Positions 41,252 through 52,400 of a DNA stretch of 64,000 nt are shown here, piece by piece. The position numbers and the translations under genes were made by a program. The notes below the pieces were generated by a model. The model had not been told where the DNA came from and searched no databases. It saw only the letters and a program-made list of their open reading frames with translations. Positions within the stretch are counted from its first letter, which is position 1; each line of letters starts with the position of its first letter. Location: the NCBI GenBank assembly GCA_944326675.1, contig CALVET010000079.1, positions 1-64,000 on the forward strand, given 5' to 3'. The stretch comes from Candidatus Gastranaerophilales bacterium (GTDB taxonomy: Bacteria > Cyanobacteriota > Vampirovibrionia > Gastranaerophilales > Gastranaerophilaceae).

Positions 41252-42341
41252 TTAAAAATTTCTCATAATCCTCTAGTAAATGTTGATATTTTTTATATTT
41301 TTGTACCATTACTTCTGCTTCATCAAGATATTTTAATCTCTTGATGAAATCTTTTCTTAATACCGCAGGAGCACCCATGATAACTGATTTTCTCGGGAAA
41401 GATTTTGTTACGCCGGCTTTTGCAAGTATGATTGAATCTTCTCCGATTTCAACGTGATCTTTCAATCCGACTTGACCTGCTATTACAACTCTATCTCCAA
41501 TTGTACAGCTTCCTGCAATTCCGACTTGAGAAACAATTGTACAAGCTTTACCTATTTTGCAGTTATGACCAATCATAACAAGGTTATCAATTTTTGTCTG
41601 TGAACCTATTGTTGTATTTTCAATAGTTCCTCTGTCTATTGTTGTATTTGCACCGATTTCAACGTCATCTCCGATTTCAACAGAACCTAAAGATGGGATT
41701 TTGAATACTTTTACATCTGTGTTGGTTTCTTTTATTGCGCCTTGTTCTCTTGCTTGTTCAATGTTGCTTGGTGCCTCTGTTACAAAAGAAAATCCGTCTG
41801 CACCCAAGCTGACCCCATGGTGTAAAATGCAGCGAGAGCCTACTTTTACTCTGTCGCCTACATTAACTGACGGGTAGAATAAGCAGTCAGAGCCAATAAC
41901 AGCGCCTTTTCCAATGTATACGTTTGGCATAAGAGCTGTATTATCTCCGATAACCGCATCTTTTGAAATAACAACATTTGCGCCAATTGAGACATTTTTA
42001 CCTATTTTGGCTGTCTCATCAATAACTGCGCTCGGATGAATTTCTCTTGGTGTTTCCGGTCCAACATAAAAAGCATTTAATAATTTCATAAATGCAAGTC
42101 TGGGGCGTTCTACTTCAATGGTTGAAATGCCTTCAAGATTAACCCCCAGCGGAACCAATACAGCTTTTGCTTTTGATTGAGCTATGTTTTCAATTTCATC
42201 TTCATTCATTGCAAGAGCTAATGTTGTTTCGTCTGCTAACTTTGGCGGTGCAACTTTGTCTATGGTAATGTCTTCCGTTTTTGTTAAAATACCGCCTGTC
42301 AGTTGAGCTAATTCTTCTAAGCTAAACTTTCTTTCACCCAT
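41232..42341 (-). CDS. lpxD: UDP-3-O-acylglucosamine N-acyltransferase LpxD
   Basis: Adds the second acyl chain in lipid A synthesis. The 369 residues comprise a uridine-binding N-terminal domain (about 1-95), hexapeptide-repeat beta helix (about 97-320) with LGADGFSFV and the catalytic His in [23 protein letters not shown] (quoted in two parts: MIGHNCKIG, then ACTIVSQVG), and a C-terminal helix rich in Lys. First gene of the tightly packed lpxD-lpxC-fabZ-lpxA block. It overlaps lpxC by 20 bases. Confidence 0.95.
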   Translation of the reverse strand: MGERKFSLEELAQLTGGILTKTEDITIDKVAPPKLADETTLALAMNEDEIENIAQSKAKAVLVPLGVNLEGISTIEVERPRLAFMKLLNAFYVGPETPREIHPSAVIDETAKIGKNVSIGANVVISKDAVIGDNTALMPNVYIGKGAVIGSDCLFYPSVNVGDRVKVGSRCILHHGVSLGADGFSFVTEAPSNIEQAREQGAIKETNTDVKVFKIPSLGSVEIGDDVEIGANTTIDRGTIENTTIGSQTKIDNLVMIGHNCKIGKACTIVSQVGIAGSCTIGDRVVIAGQVGLKDHVEIGEDSIILAKAGVTKSFPRKSVIMGAPAVLRKDFIKRLKYLDEAEVMVQKYKKYQHLLEDYEKFLNEDAKI

Positions 42342-42423
42342 TTTGGCACTCCCTCATAAAACTAGTCTTTTAAAACTATTCTATAACAACAAAAGAAAAA
42401 TTGCTATTTTTTTAATAAAACTT

Positions 42424-42894
42424 TTACTTGTTTTCAATTTTTTTAATAACGTTTGTTGTAGATTTGCCTTCTACAAGGTTTATAAATTCAACTTTTCCGT
42501 TGTTTTTTAGAACGGTTTTTGCTTCAGGAAGGGTTTCAAGAGTGTAATCTGCTCCTTTTGTGTAAATATCCGGTTTAATTTCGTCTAAAAGTTTTTCCGG
42601 TGTATCTTCGCTAAAAATTACAACATAATCAACAAAACCAAGTTCGGATAAAAGCTCGGCTCTATCTTGTTCGTTGTTTATAGGGCGGGATTCTCCTTTT
42701 AATTTTTTAACGGAGCTATCTGAATTTAGTCCTATTATTAAAATATCTCCATAGCTTGCGCTTTTTTTAAGATATCTTACATGTCCTATGTGTAAAATAT
42801 CAAAACATCCGTTTGTAAAAACTATTTTTTTATTTTCTTTTTTTAGCTTTTCAACCGTTGAAATTAAATCTTTTCTGTTTATTATTTGTCCCAT
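42424..42894 (-). CDS. rfaE2: D-beta-D-heptose 1-phosphate adenylyltransferase (RfaE2 type)
   Basis: Activates heptose 1-phosphate with ATP to make ADP-heptose for the LPS inner core. The 156 residues are a nucleotidyltransferase with TNGCFDILHIGHVRYL (the HxGH motif), GLNSDSSVKKLKG, RPINNEQDRAELL and KGADYTLETLPEA. Length matches stand-alone RfaE domain II; the kinase domain is not fused and not nearby. It lies 82 bases before lpxD, downstream of a terminator, so it may start the lipid A transcript. Implies a heptose core or heptose-based signalling precursors. Confidence 0.93.
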   Translation of the reverse strand: MGQIINRKDLISTVEKLKKENKKIVFTNGCFDILHIGHVRYLKKSASYGDILIIGLNSDSSVKKLKGESRPINNEQDRAELLSELGFVDYVVIFSEDTPEKLLDEIKPDIYTKGADYTLETLPEAKTVLKNNGKVEFINLVEGKSTTNVIKKIENK

Positions 42895-42904
42895 TATTTT
42901 TCCT

Positions 42905-42932
42905 TTAAAAAAGCCGCCATAAAAGGCGGCTT
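42905..42932 (-). terminator. Terminator between the PpiC lipoprotein gene and rfaE2
   Basis: Perfect 8-bp stem AAGCCGCC (42911-42918) / GGCGGCTT (42925-42932) with a 6-base loop; T run in the minus direction. Confidence 0.88.
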
Positions 42933-42938
42933 ATATTT

Positions 42939-44108
42939 TTATTTTGCCTTTTCTTCTTTTTTAATTTTGTTTAAACCTTCCGGTTTTTTCTTTGGTGCAT
43001 TTTCTTTTTGTTGTTGTTCAATTTGTTTTGCCAATGCTTCATCAATTTCTTTTTTAAGGTTTTCAGGATTCATTGAACTGTCTACATATTCAATTGTTGC
43101 ATTTTGTTTTAGTCCGTCAATAAATTTTTGGAATGTTTGGAATTTATTTTGTCTTGTTAAAAATGCTTTAACATCGGCGCTAACGCTTGATAATGGTTGT
43201 ACGCCTTTTGCAGCTTTATCTTTAACCATTACAATGTGATAGCCGTCATTTGTTTTAATAAGAGGACTTACAACACCGACTTTTTGTGCAAATACTGCAT
43301 TTTCAAGTTCTTTGTCAAGAGTTCCTTTTGTTATATAACCCATATCACCGCCGTTTTTGGCGCTGTTTTTATCTTGTGAATATTCGCTTGCAAGTTTTGC
43401 AAAACCTGTAGGATTTTTTACTGCTTTCGCGTGAACTTCTTTTGCTAATTTATCTTGTTTTGCCATTTCTTCTTTTACTTTTTCATCAATATTTGCACTT
43501 GATAATTGCGCTTCTTTATCTGCTTCTGTTATTTTTCTTTTAATGTCATTTTCATTATATGAAATGAAGATTTGTGAAAATTTAACTCTTTCAGGCAGTG
43601 TAAATTGTTCTTTATTTTGGTTGTAGAATTTTTTAACGTCAGCATCTGTTATTTTGTTTGTAGTGATAGAATCAACTAATTTATCTATTTTTACTTCGTT
43701 AGCCATATCGCTTTTTAGGCGTTCATCAGAGATATTATTTTCTTTTAGAATATTTTTAAATTGTTCTTCAGAACCGATTTGGGCAATAATTTGTTTTTTC
43801 TTTGCTTCAATTTCTGCATCTGTTACTTGGATTTTTCTTTTGTCAAATTCTTGAGACAATAATTCTCTTATAATTAAGTCATTTGTGTATCTGTCTTTTA
43901 ATGATAAAACAGCGTAGCTGTCATCTTTTTTAACTTCTTTAGGAGCGTTTTTTAACTGTATTTCTTTGATTTTATTGAAATCTTCATAGTATTGTGCTCT
44001 TGTTATTTCTTTGCCGTTGATTTTTAAAACCACGTCAGTGCTTTTTGTACAAGCGCAAAATAACATAGCCGAACACAAAAGAGTAATAGCTAATTTTGTA
44101 AACTTCAT
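42939..44108 (-). CDS. Lipoprotein peptidyl-prolyl isomerase (PrsA/SurA-like)
   Basis: Exported foldase that helps envelope proteins fold, 389 residues. The signal peptide ends in FCAC with the lipid-accepting Cys20. Residues 28-165 are a SurA_N-like helical chaperone region; a PpiC rotamase domain (about 190-320) shows GFAKLASEYSQDKNSAKNGG then DMGYI, and VSPLIKTNDGYHIVMVKDK. The C-terminal tail (about 350-389) is Lys/Glu/Gln-rich. A long charged insertion lies at about 205-235 in the rotamase. Lies 21 bases after mfd and has a terminator. Confidence 0.9.
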   Translation of the reverse strand: MKFTKLAITLLCSAMLFCACTKSTDVVLKINGKEITRAQYYEDFNKIKEIQLKNAPKEVKKDDSYAVLSLKDRYTNDLIIRELLSQEFDKRKIQVTDAEIEAKKKQIIAQIGSEEQFKNILKENNISDERLKSDMANEVKIDKLVDSITTNKITDADVKKFYNQNKEQFTLPERVKFSQIFISYNENDIKRKITEADKEAQLSSANIDEKVKEEMAKQDKLAKEVHAKAVKNPTGFAKLASEYSQDKNSAKNGGDMGYITKGTLDKELENAVFAQKVGVVSPLIKTNDGYHIVMVKDKAAKGVQPLSSVSADVKAFLTRQNKFQTFQKFIDGLKQNATIEYVDSSMNPENLKKEIDEALAKQIEQQQKENAPKKKPEGLNKIKKEEKAK

Positions 44109-44129
44109 TTTTTCCTCCTATATAAAAAG

Positions 44130-47100
44130 TTAATTGTTTGCTTTAAAATTTAAAATTACCTCAGATATATAATAAAACAAATCCGATAATTTGTTAAATA
44201 TTTCATCAAAATTATCTTCACGTTTATTCATAAGAAGTATTCCCTTTGTTTTGTTAAGGTTTTTGGGCGGTTGAGAAAAGTTGAAATATCTTGTATATTT
44301 TGAATCTATTTTAGATTTTAATATGTTCCATTCCTGTAGCGTATATGGCATATTAATTCTTATATAATTTCCCGCTTGGCGAACCGCGCTTATATTGGCT
44401 TGTGTTGCAAGTATTCTTAGTTTAACAAGTTTTATAATATTTTCAACACATTCCGGTATATTAGAAAATCTGTCTTTAAAATTAAGCTTCATGTCTTCAA
44501 GCTCTGAAACAGATGTAACATCGGATAATCTTTTGTATTCAAGGATTTTTTGTTCATAAGTTTGTGCCCAATCATCAGGAATATATGCATCGGCATTAAT
44601 ATCAATGATTGCAGGCTCTTTTTTGGGCTCTTGTTTTTCATAGGGGTTTTTATTTTGTTTTTGCTTGATATCTTCTATACATTCTGATAGCAAGTTGCAA
44701 TATGTATCAAATCCGACATTTACCATTTGACCGTGTTGATGGGTGCCTAAAATATTTCCTATTCCTCTTATTTCAATATCTCTTAGAGCAATTTGATATC
44801 CGCTTCCAAGACTTGTGAAATCCTTTATTGATTCAAGACGTTTTTTAGCTTGTTCGTTTAATTCTTTTGATTTTTTATAAAAACAAAAACAATATGCCTG
44901 TCTGTCTGAACGTCCTACCCTGCCTCTTAATTGATACAATTGAGCTAAGCCGAATTTATCGGCGTCGTGGATTATCATTGTGTTTGCGTTTGGAATATCA
45001 AGACCTGATTCAATAATTGTTGTTGACAATAAAATATCAAATTCTTTTTGTTCAAATCTGCATATAATATCTTCCAATTCTTTTTCGTTCATTTGCCCGT
45101 GAGCCACGGCAATTCTGGCATTAGGGACAATAGATTGGAGTTTTTCGCTAAATTTATTTATTGTTTCCACTCTGTTATAAAGATAAAAAACTTGACCATC
45201 TCTTTGTATTTCTTGGTTTATTGCGTTTTTAACATAGTTTTCGCTATATTCTCCTACATAGGTTTTAATGGGGAGTCTGTTTTTTGGAGGTGTATTTATA
45301 ACAGATAAATCTTTTAACCCTGATAGCGCCATGTTTAGCGTTCTTGGGATAGGAGTAGCGCTTAGCGTTAATACATCAATATTTTCTTTGAATTTTTTGA
45401 GTTTTTCTTTATGTCTTACACCAAACTTATGTTCTTCATCTATAACCAAAAGCCCGAGTTTTTTAAAGTTAATATCATTTGATAAGAGTCTGTGGGTCCC
45501 TATTACGGCGTCGATTTTTCCTTCATTTATTTCTTTAACTATTTCATTTTGTTCTTTTTTTGAACAAAATCTGTTTAATACTTTGATTTTTACATCAAAC
45601 GGCTCAAATCTTTCTCTGATTGTTTCAAAGTGCTGCATGGTAAGAATTGTTGTAGGAGCAATAAGCGCTGTTTGATAACCTGACATAATTGCTTTAAACA
45701 TGGCTCTTATGGCAATTTCTGTTTTACCGAAACCAACGTCAGCGCAAATCAATCTATCCATGGGTTTTGTGTCTTCCATGTCTTTTTTGGTTTCAATTAT
45801 AGCTTTCATTTGATCAGGGGTTTCAGTGTATTCAAAATTTTCTTCCATTTCATATTGCCAATTTGTATCAGGCTCAAATTCTATACCTTTTGCCATTTTT
45901 CTTTTTGCATATAAATCCAATAAATCATAAGCAATTAGCTCAACTTCTTTTTTGGCTTTTGTTTTGGTGTTTTCCCAAGAAGCACCGCCCATTTTGGATA
46001 ATTTTGGTTTTTGAGATGAAACCCCTCTATATCTTGATAATAAATTTATTTGTTCTGCGGGCATGAAAAGTTTGTCTGAGCCTTGAAATTGTATTTCAAG
46101 ATAATCTTTTTGATTGTCATCTATTGTTTGTTTAACTATTCCATTATAAATGCCAATGCCATGGACATAATGAACAACATATTCGCCGATTTTTATATCG
46201 TTTATTGAATCGATAAAATCTTGGGTTTGTTTGTTTGAGTAGTATTTTTTTGTGGTTATATCTCTATTATGTTTGTTAAAAAGCTCTTTGTCGGATAAAA
46301 ATAAAATCTTATCATGCGATATTTTTTCATCTTGTGAAATTGCACCGCCTGAAGTTATATCAGGATAATAGAAAATATCATTTGAAAAAATTTCAAGTTC
46401 ATCAAAAATATTTTTTAATCTGCTTGGAAAATTTGTGCAGATATAAATTTTAAAACCGTCATTAAGATGTTTTTTAATGAATTTTGAAATGTCTGAAATA
46501 TTGGTTGATAAAATTGGCGGCAGGCTTAAGTCAAATTCTATTATTTTATCCCAATCATCAGATAAGAAATTATCAAGACCTATATTTTTAAATTTTTTGA
46601 TTTGTTTTAAAAATTCATCTTCATTTGTGTGGTTTAATTTGGATAGAGGAAGATTTAGTTTTGAATTAATTGAATCAATGTAGCTTTGATTGTAGTTTTC
46701 ATCTATATTTTTATATTTAGATAAAATTTGACTTGTTTCATTGAAAACTAAAACATAATCATCAAAAAAATCTAAAACGGCGGAAGTTTTATCTGAAATA
46801 TAGTTAATATAATATTCTATACCTTCAAAATAACCTATTTCTTCAATTTTTTCCATTAATTCGCTTTTGATTTTATTAATAAATTCGTCATCGGATTTAA
46901 TATTTTTTATTTCGTTTTTAAATTTTTCTTTTTTTTCTTCGTCTAAAATAAATTTATATAATGGATAAATTGTTGCATTTTCTATGCTTTTAAAGCTTTT
47001 TTGAGTATTGGGGTTAAAATATCTTATATCTTCAATTGTATCTGCAAAAAATTCAATTCTTATCGGATTATTATCCAAAGAATAAATATCTAAAATATCT

Positions 47101-47612
47101 CCTCTTAGGGCAAATTCACCGATATCGGAAACATTTGTTGTTCTTTTATAGCCATAAGAAATAAGTTTTTCAGCAATTTTTGAATAATCAATTGTGTCAT
47201 CTTTTTTAAAATTAACGGCATTATCTATATAAAATTCTTTTGGCGCAAATCTTTCAAATAGTGCTTTGGTGCTCATTAAAATAACATCAGGTTGAGCAAG
47301 GATTGTGTTTAATTGCTCTTGATATATATAGTAGTTTTTTTCAAGCTCTGTATAAAAGCTGATATCTTGAGAAGGGAAAACTTTACTTTCGATATTTAAA
47401 AGAGTGGATAAATCTTTTTGAATTTTGAGTGCTGTTTGTTCATCTTGAGTTATATAAATTACTTTTTTCTTGTTTTTTAATATTGAATTAATGGTGAATA
47501 TGTTAAAAGGTGCAATTATTCCGTTTAAAACGAGTCTTTCTTTTCTGTTCGATTTTAGAAAAGAATTTAAGCAATCAAGGTTTATGTTTTTAAAATTGTT
47601 TACTTCAGACAT
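44130..47612 (-). CDS. mfd: Transcription-repair coupling factor Mfd
   Basis: Removes RNA polymerase stalled at DNA lesions and recruits UvrA. The 1160 residues have the standard order: UvrB-homology module (about 1-350), RNA polymerase interaction domain (about 470-540, GEYVVHYVHGIGIYNG), RecG-like helicase with Walker A CADVGFGKTEIA, DEEHKFGVRH (DEEH box), LSATPIPRTL and RVGRSDRQAYCF, then the C-terminal TRCF domain (about 1000-1120). Overlaps the ROK kinase gene end by 13 bases. Confidence 0.98.
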   Translation of the reverse strand: MSEVNNFKNINLDCLNSFLKSNRKERLVLNGIIAPFNIFTINSILKNKKKVIYITQDEQTALKIQKDLSTLLNIESKVFPSQDISFYTELEKNYYIYQEQLNTILAQPDVILMSTKALFERFAPKEFYIDNAVNFKKDDTIDYSKIAEKLISYGYKRTTNVSDIGEFALRGDILDIYSLDNNPIRIEFFADTIEDIRYFNPNTQKSFKSIENATIYPLYKFILDEEKKEKFKNEIKNIKSDDEFINKIKSELMEKIEEIGYFEGIEYYINYISDKTSAVLDFFDDYVLVFNETSQILSKYKNIDENYNQSYIDSINSKLNLPLSKLNHTNEDEFLKQIKKFKNIGLDNFLSDDWDKIIEFDLSLPPILSTNISDISKFIKKHLNDGFKIYICTNFPSRLKNIFDELEIFSNDIFYYPDITSGGAISQDEKISHDKILFLSDKELFNKHNRDITTKKYYSNKQTQDFIDSINDIKIGEYVVHYVHGIGIYNGIVKQTIDDNQKDYLEIQFQGSDKLFMPAEQINLLSRYRGVSSQKPKLSKMGGASWENTKTKAKKEVELIAYDLLDLYAKRKMAKGIEFEPDTNWQYEMEENFEYTETPDQMKAIIETKKDMEDTKPMDRLICADVGFGKTEIAIRAMFKAIMSGYQTALIAPTTILTMQHFETIRERFEPFDVKIKVLNRFCSKKEQNEIVKEINEGKIDAVIGTHRLLSNDINFKKLGLLVIDEEHKFGVRHKEKLKKFKENIDVLTLSATPIPRTLNMALSGLKDLSVINTPPKNRLPIKTYVGEYSENYVKNAINQEIQRDGQVFYLYNRVETINKFSEKLQSIVPNARIAVAHGQMNEKELEDIICRFEQKEFDILLSTTIIESGLDIPNANTMIIHDADKFGLAQLYQLRGRVGRSDRQAYCFCFYKKSKELNEQAKKRLESIKDFTSLGSGYQIALRDIEIRGIGNILGTHQHGQMVNVGFDTYCNLLSECIEDIKQKQNKNPYEKQEPKKEPAIIDINADAYIPDDWAQTYEQKILEYKRLSDVTSVSELEDMKLNFKDRFSNIPECVENIIKLVKLRILATQANISAVRQAGNYIRINMPYTLQEWNILKSKIDSKYTRYFNFSQPPKNLNKTKGILLMNKREDNFDEIFNKLSDLFYYISEVILNFKANN

Positions 47613-48565
47613 AATCTGTATTCTTCAATTAAACTTGCTCCAATTATTCCCGAGAAGTCTTCAAGCTCTGCTTTTTTAAATTCTGTTTTATTTGATGCTA
47701 CGCTTAGGGCTTTGTTTTTTGTTAGACGAATGGTTTTTAAATATATATCGTTAATTCCTTGGATAAGTCCGCCCCCTAATACAATGAGCTCGGGATTGAA
47801 AAAATTAATTGCACTGGCTAAACCGCCTGAAAGATATTCTATTGCTTCGTTTACATATTGGCTTACAACTTCATCATGGGCATCAAGAGATTTTTTAATG
47901 TGCTTTGTTGAAATGTTTTGAGTATCTGTCAACTCGGTTATAATTGAATTTCTTCCTTTTTTTACGGCACCTTGTATTCTTGATTCAATCGCGCTTCTTG
48001 ATGCATAAGCTTCAAGGCAGCCTACCGCTCCGCAATTGCAGCTTCTGCCGTTTAAATCGACTATTACGTGACCTAATTCGCCTGCTGAACCTGTTGCGCC
48101 GTGATATATTTTGCCGTCTACAACCAAGCAAGAGCCTATTCCTGTTCCTACAAATACGCAAAGTACATTTTTGTAATCTTTAGCTGCCCCCATAAGAAGC
48201 TCTGCAATTGTTGCAGCTTCAACATCGTTTGCAATATATGTTTTAATGTTATATTTATCTTCAATTTGTTTTTTAAGGTCTAAATTTTTGCACTGCAAAT
48301 TGCAAGCGTTAATAAGTATTCCTTCTTTTCTGTTTACTTGTCCTGCTACGGCTATTCCTATTGAAGATATTTCATCTTTGTTGACTTTTGAAATTTCAAG
48401 AAGTTCATCTATGGCTTCAATTAGCTTAGAAAATACTTTTTCATTTCCTTTTTCTTTTTTGGTTTTTTTCTTAACCATAAAAAGTACTTTTTTTGTTGTT
48501 ATCTCGACTAAGGCACAAAGCACCTTTGTGCCTCCTAAATCAATTCCTATATTATATTTTTTCAT
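47600..48565 (-). CDS. glcK: ROK-family sugar kinase (glucokinase-like)
   Basis: Phosphorylates a sugar, most probably glucose, with ATP. The 321 residues contain GIDLGGTKV (phosphate 1), FVGTGIGSCLVVDG with GELGHVIVD, the ROK zinc motif CNCGAVGCLEAYAS, and the adenosine region LGGGLIQG. The DNA position is between an acyltransferase and mfd, with one-base overlap (TAATG) with the former. Substrate specificity cannot be read with confidence; N-acetylmannosamine or fructose kinases share the fold. Confidence 0.88.
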   Translation of the reverse strand: MKKYNIGIDLGGTKVLCALVEITTKKVLFMVKKKTKKEKGNEKVFSKLIEAIDELLEISKVNKDEISSIGIAVAGQVNRKEGILINACNLQCKNLDLKKQIEDKYNIKTYIANDVEAATIAELLMGAAKDYKNVLCVFVGTGIGSCLVVDGKIYHGATGSAGELGHVIVDLNGRSCNCGAVGCLEAYASRSAIESRIQGAVKKGRNSIITELTDTQNISTKHIKKSLDAHDEVVSQYVNEAIEYLSGGLASAINFFNPELIVLGGGLIQGINDIYLKTIRLTKNKALSVASNKTEFKKAELEDFSGIIGASLIEEYRLCLK

Positions 48566-49395
48566 TATTGTTTGTTACTGTCTTTCATTCCGATATTTTT
48601 AAGTCTGCGCTCAATATCGCGCCACCAGCTCAGTTTTTGTTTAAATAAATAATAGTATCCTTCAAAGTTACCTTTGGAGATATTTGCCTGTTGATTATCG
48701 CATAATTGTTCAAATTCTCGCTCTAATTTGTGGCAAAATTCTTTTCTGTCTTCTTTGAATTCGTAAATTGTTCTCACAGGTCCGTATTCAACTACAACTT
48801 CAGGTTTATCTTGTCTTAAAAAGGTATAGTTTACGCTAACAGGGCAAAGATTAATCCCCCCAAATTGTTTGGTCGCATTTTGAACTAAATATGCTAAGCC
48901 CGATTGGAAAACTTCGGGTCTATAATGAGGCGGTCTGATAATTCCTTGAGGGAAAAGCCAAAAGTTTATATCCGGTTCGCTAAGTGTAGTTGCAGCATAT
49001 TTAAGAGATTTTATGGCATCTTGCGCTGATTTTTTATTAATTGGAAAACAGCCTATATATTGGAAAAGAGGAAATCTGTTCATTTCTTCAATCATAAGGC
49101 GCAATCTGCCGTGCATAATTCTTCTTGCAACAGTGAAACCGATAATGCCATCCCACCAATTATTATGGTTTGTATAAAACAAGGTTGCTTTTGTTTTATC
49201 TCTTTTTTCAAGATTTTCATATCCTTTATACATAAGAGAATGAAATCTTTTTTCAACCATTTTTTTAAACACGTAATCTGCAATAATCATCCAAAAAGGG
49301 TTATCTTTTGCGGTTCTGAATTTTTCTTCTCTATTTCTTAATATCGTTGGAGGTGTATCACAATATAGATGTTGTGGAGATTTTAGGTTAGTCAT
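48565..49395 (-). CDS. PlsC-like acyltransferase
   Basis: A 276-residue lysophospholipid-acyltransferase-family protein. The H-x4-D catalytic motif is NHNNWWDG (about 66-73), followed by the acceptor-side RMIHGRLRLMIEEMNR and the later FPQGIIRPPH block, where FPEGTR is usual. The NHxxWWD variant occurs in membrane-bound acyltransferases of cyanobacteria and Bacteroidetes linked to lipid or carotenoid glycoside acylation. There is no clear transmembrane span, suggesting peripheral attachment. Precise acceptor unknown. Confidence 0.85.
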   Translation of the reverse strand: MTNLKSPQHLYCDTPPTILRNREEKFRTAKDNPFWMIIADYVFKKMVEKRFHSLMYKGYENLEKRDKTKATLFYTNHNNWWDGIIGFTVARRIMHGRLRLMIEEMNRFPLFQYIGCFPINKKSAQDAIKSLKYAATTLSEPDINFWLFPQGIIRPPHYRPEVFQSGLAYLVQNATKQFGGINLCPVSVNYTFLRQDKPEVVVEYGPVRTIYEFKEDRKEFCHKLEREFEQLCDNQQANISKGNFEGYYYLFKQKLSWWRDIERRLKNIGMKDSNKQ

Positions 49396-49405
49396 GGTTA
49401 ATGCC

Positions 49406-52400
49406 TTATTTATCCTCTATTATTCGATTTAGTTGACAGTGCGCTCTAAACGATGTCATTTCTTTTTCTATTCTTTTAACATGTTTTTTGAGATTTAGAT
49501 TTAGAGCTATGTCTATAGTTCTATTATACATTTTTAAAACATTTTGTGCATATTCGTATTTTTTGTTGTCTGGTTGTTGGTTAAGACATTCTCTTGCAAT
49601 ATTTGCTTTCAGCTCATTTAGTCTTACTTGTAAATAAATTAATTCATTTGTATAGGCGCTTTGAAGTGCTAAATCGCAATACATTTTAGCATTTTCTTTG
49701 TCATTTAATTTTAGATATGCTTTTGCTAAAAGCTCTTGGAATAATATTTTAAAGAAAGAGTTGTTGTTTTGTGCGTTTTCGCATATTTTAACGGCTTTTT
49801 CGCAAATTTCAATACAATACATATCTGCTTTATTGTTGGCAGTTGCGGCAGCACTTATATACCAAGCTAAAAGCGCACCAAAGGCTATTTTTTTGCTTGA
49901 AAAATACTGCATTTGAGTTGTGGCTATTTCAATTGCTTTCAAATATGATTTTTCTTCCAATAATACATAAGCTAAAAGTGTTTTTAAGATGTTTTTTGCA
50001 ACTTCATCGCTACAGTTGTTGGCGTATGTTGTTGCTTCAAAAAGTTCATCTTTTATAGTTTCAAAATCCATTTTGAATATTTTGTTTATTAAAGATAAAA
50101 TATTCCATTTGCATACAAAATGGGGGCTATCAATTATATATGAATAATCTTTAAGAATTTCCTGCAAGATTAAATCGGATTCATCAAAATAGCCTCTTGA
50201 TGTGTTTGCCATGGCTTCCGAAAACTCAAGTCTGACCTTTAATGCTTCAACTTTTGCACCTTTTTCTTTTTGAAGAACTTTGTTAATTTCGGTTATTAAT
50301 TCAAAAGCCAGAGGTGAACCTTGCTGACAATAGCTTTGAGCCAATATAATATTTGCTTCAATCCAAGTGAAGAATATTTCTTGCTGGGTAATCCATTTGT
50401 TTTTTGAGAAGAAATTTAAATGTTTTTGTAAAACAGGGTTGATTTCAGAATTTACAAGACTTGCTATTTCTTCCCAAGAGCCGAGCTGCAAGAGAGCTTC
50501 AAGCTTTCTTGTTTTAATTAGCGCATTTTGAAGTTCAACAGTTGCTCTTTTTTCGGATTTATCTTTTTTATCAAAATATTTTGAAACATTATCCACAACT
50601 TCAACAACAGCAGTGTAATCTTGGGTTAAATATGCGCTTTTTACCAAGTAGCCCGATAAATCAATTATTTTATTTACATCATTTAATTTTTGCGCTGCAA
50701 CTATAACATTTGAAAGATAATCTTTTGCTTCTTGAGGATTTTTTGTATAGATTAGTTTTCCGAGTCTTTCGCAAATGTTATTTTTGGTGTATTCAAAGTT
50801 ATCAAGTTTGACGTTTTCAAGTAAAATCAGACTTTGTTTTTGCGCCATGGCATAAATGTTTACATCGCCAATATAGTTAGCGTATTGCAGATTTTTTGTC
50901 CAAAGCACAAAAGCAAGTTGTTTATCGCCTATAATTTGAGCTAAAATCGGACAAATTAAAGGTGTGGAGATAGTTTTGTCGTTTAATTCCGTTAAAAGTT
51001 TTCTGGCATGGTCTTTGATTGAATCTTCTTCTTTTGCTCTAATATAGCAATATGACCATGTTAGAGAATTTTTAAAGCCGTAAATATCGTCAATTTTGCG
51101 CTTCAGATAACCTCTTTTTTCAAGCCTTGTTACGATATCAAAAAAGTCATCTTCATTCAGCTGGAATACTGAAGAAAGAAGTTTATAGTCAAGTTTATCA
51201 CCCAACAAAGAGGCAATGTTTAAAAATTTATATTCTGCACAAAAATGTTGTTTTAAGAAGTCTAATCTTTCAAACAAGCATTGTTCAAGAGTAGATGGGA
51301 TTTCACAATTTTCAAATTCTCTGTTAAATTTAACAACTTTATCTTTAATCGTTAAAATTTTTCTTTCAAACATGTATTGCAAAATTTGTTCTATATAGGC
51401 AATATTGCCTTGGGTATTGTATGCAATTTGAGATAAAATCTCGTTTGGCATTTCGCAATTTTGCCCCAGAACTTTTTTGATGAAGATTTTGCTTTCTGAC
51501 GTGTTTAATTTTCTTAATGAAATATTTAAGCAATTGTTGTTATTTAATTTATTTGTTTGGAAATAAATTGCTATTGAGTGTTCGTTTTTGTATCCTAAAA
51601 TCATTTTTGCGTCATGCGCAAAATAGTCGTTTTCTACAAGATATTTCAAAAATCCGTAGGATGATTCATCTATTAAATCAAAGTCATCTATTATAAAAAT
51701 TACATTTCTTTTTTGTTTTATGTGTTCAAAAATGTCTTTTAAATATTTAAATGTAATTTCTTTATTTATTAAGATGTTTTCAAAATAATCTTTTTTTAGA
51801 GGATATATTAAATTTGCAAGCGTTTCTAAATTTTCAGGATCTATTTTATCCAGCTGCAGTTTTTCTAATACAGTTTTTTCAAAAGATTTAATATTGAATT
51901 CATTTTTTAATACATTCGGACATTCAAATAGGCTGATAAAAAAGCTTTGAATTAAGCCATAGGAGCTTATTTGAGTAAGAGCACAACACTGTGCATAAAA
52001 AACTATTGTGTCTTTCATGCCTGCTTTTGAAACTCTGTAGTATAGGTCATTTAAAAGATGAGTTTTTCCGGCGCCCCTTGGAGCGTTTATTGAAATTGCT
52101 CTTATCGGAGAATTGTTTTCTGATAAATTATTTAAAATAATTTCGAGGGCTTTATCGTATTTTTCATCTTTTGTTTCTTCAAAAACAGGTTTTTGTTCTA
52201 AGAAAACAAGTTTATAAGAATCTGTTGAAATTTTAATTAAGGATAATTCATTATTTAATTTTGGGTATACTCCGCTTGAAACAATAACATCTTTATCTGA
52301 GCCTAATTTTAGTTGTTTAATTTCTTTGTTATTTTGTGCTTCGTCTATTGTTGAAATTGCAAATTTATATGAAAGACCGGCATCGAGCGTTTTTTCAAGA

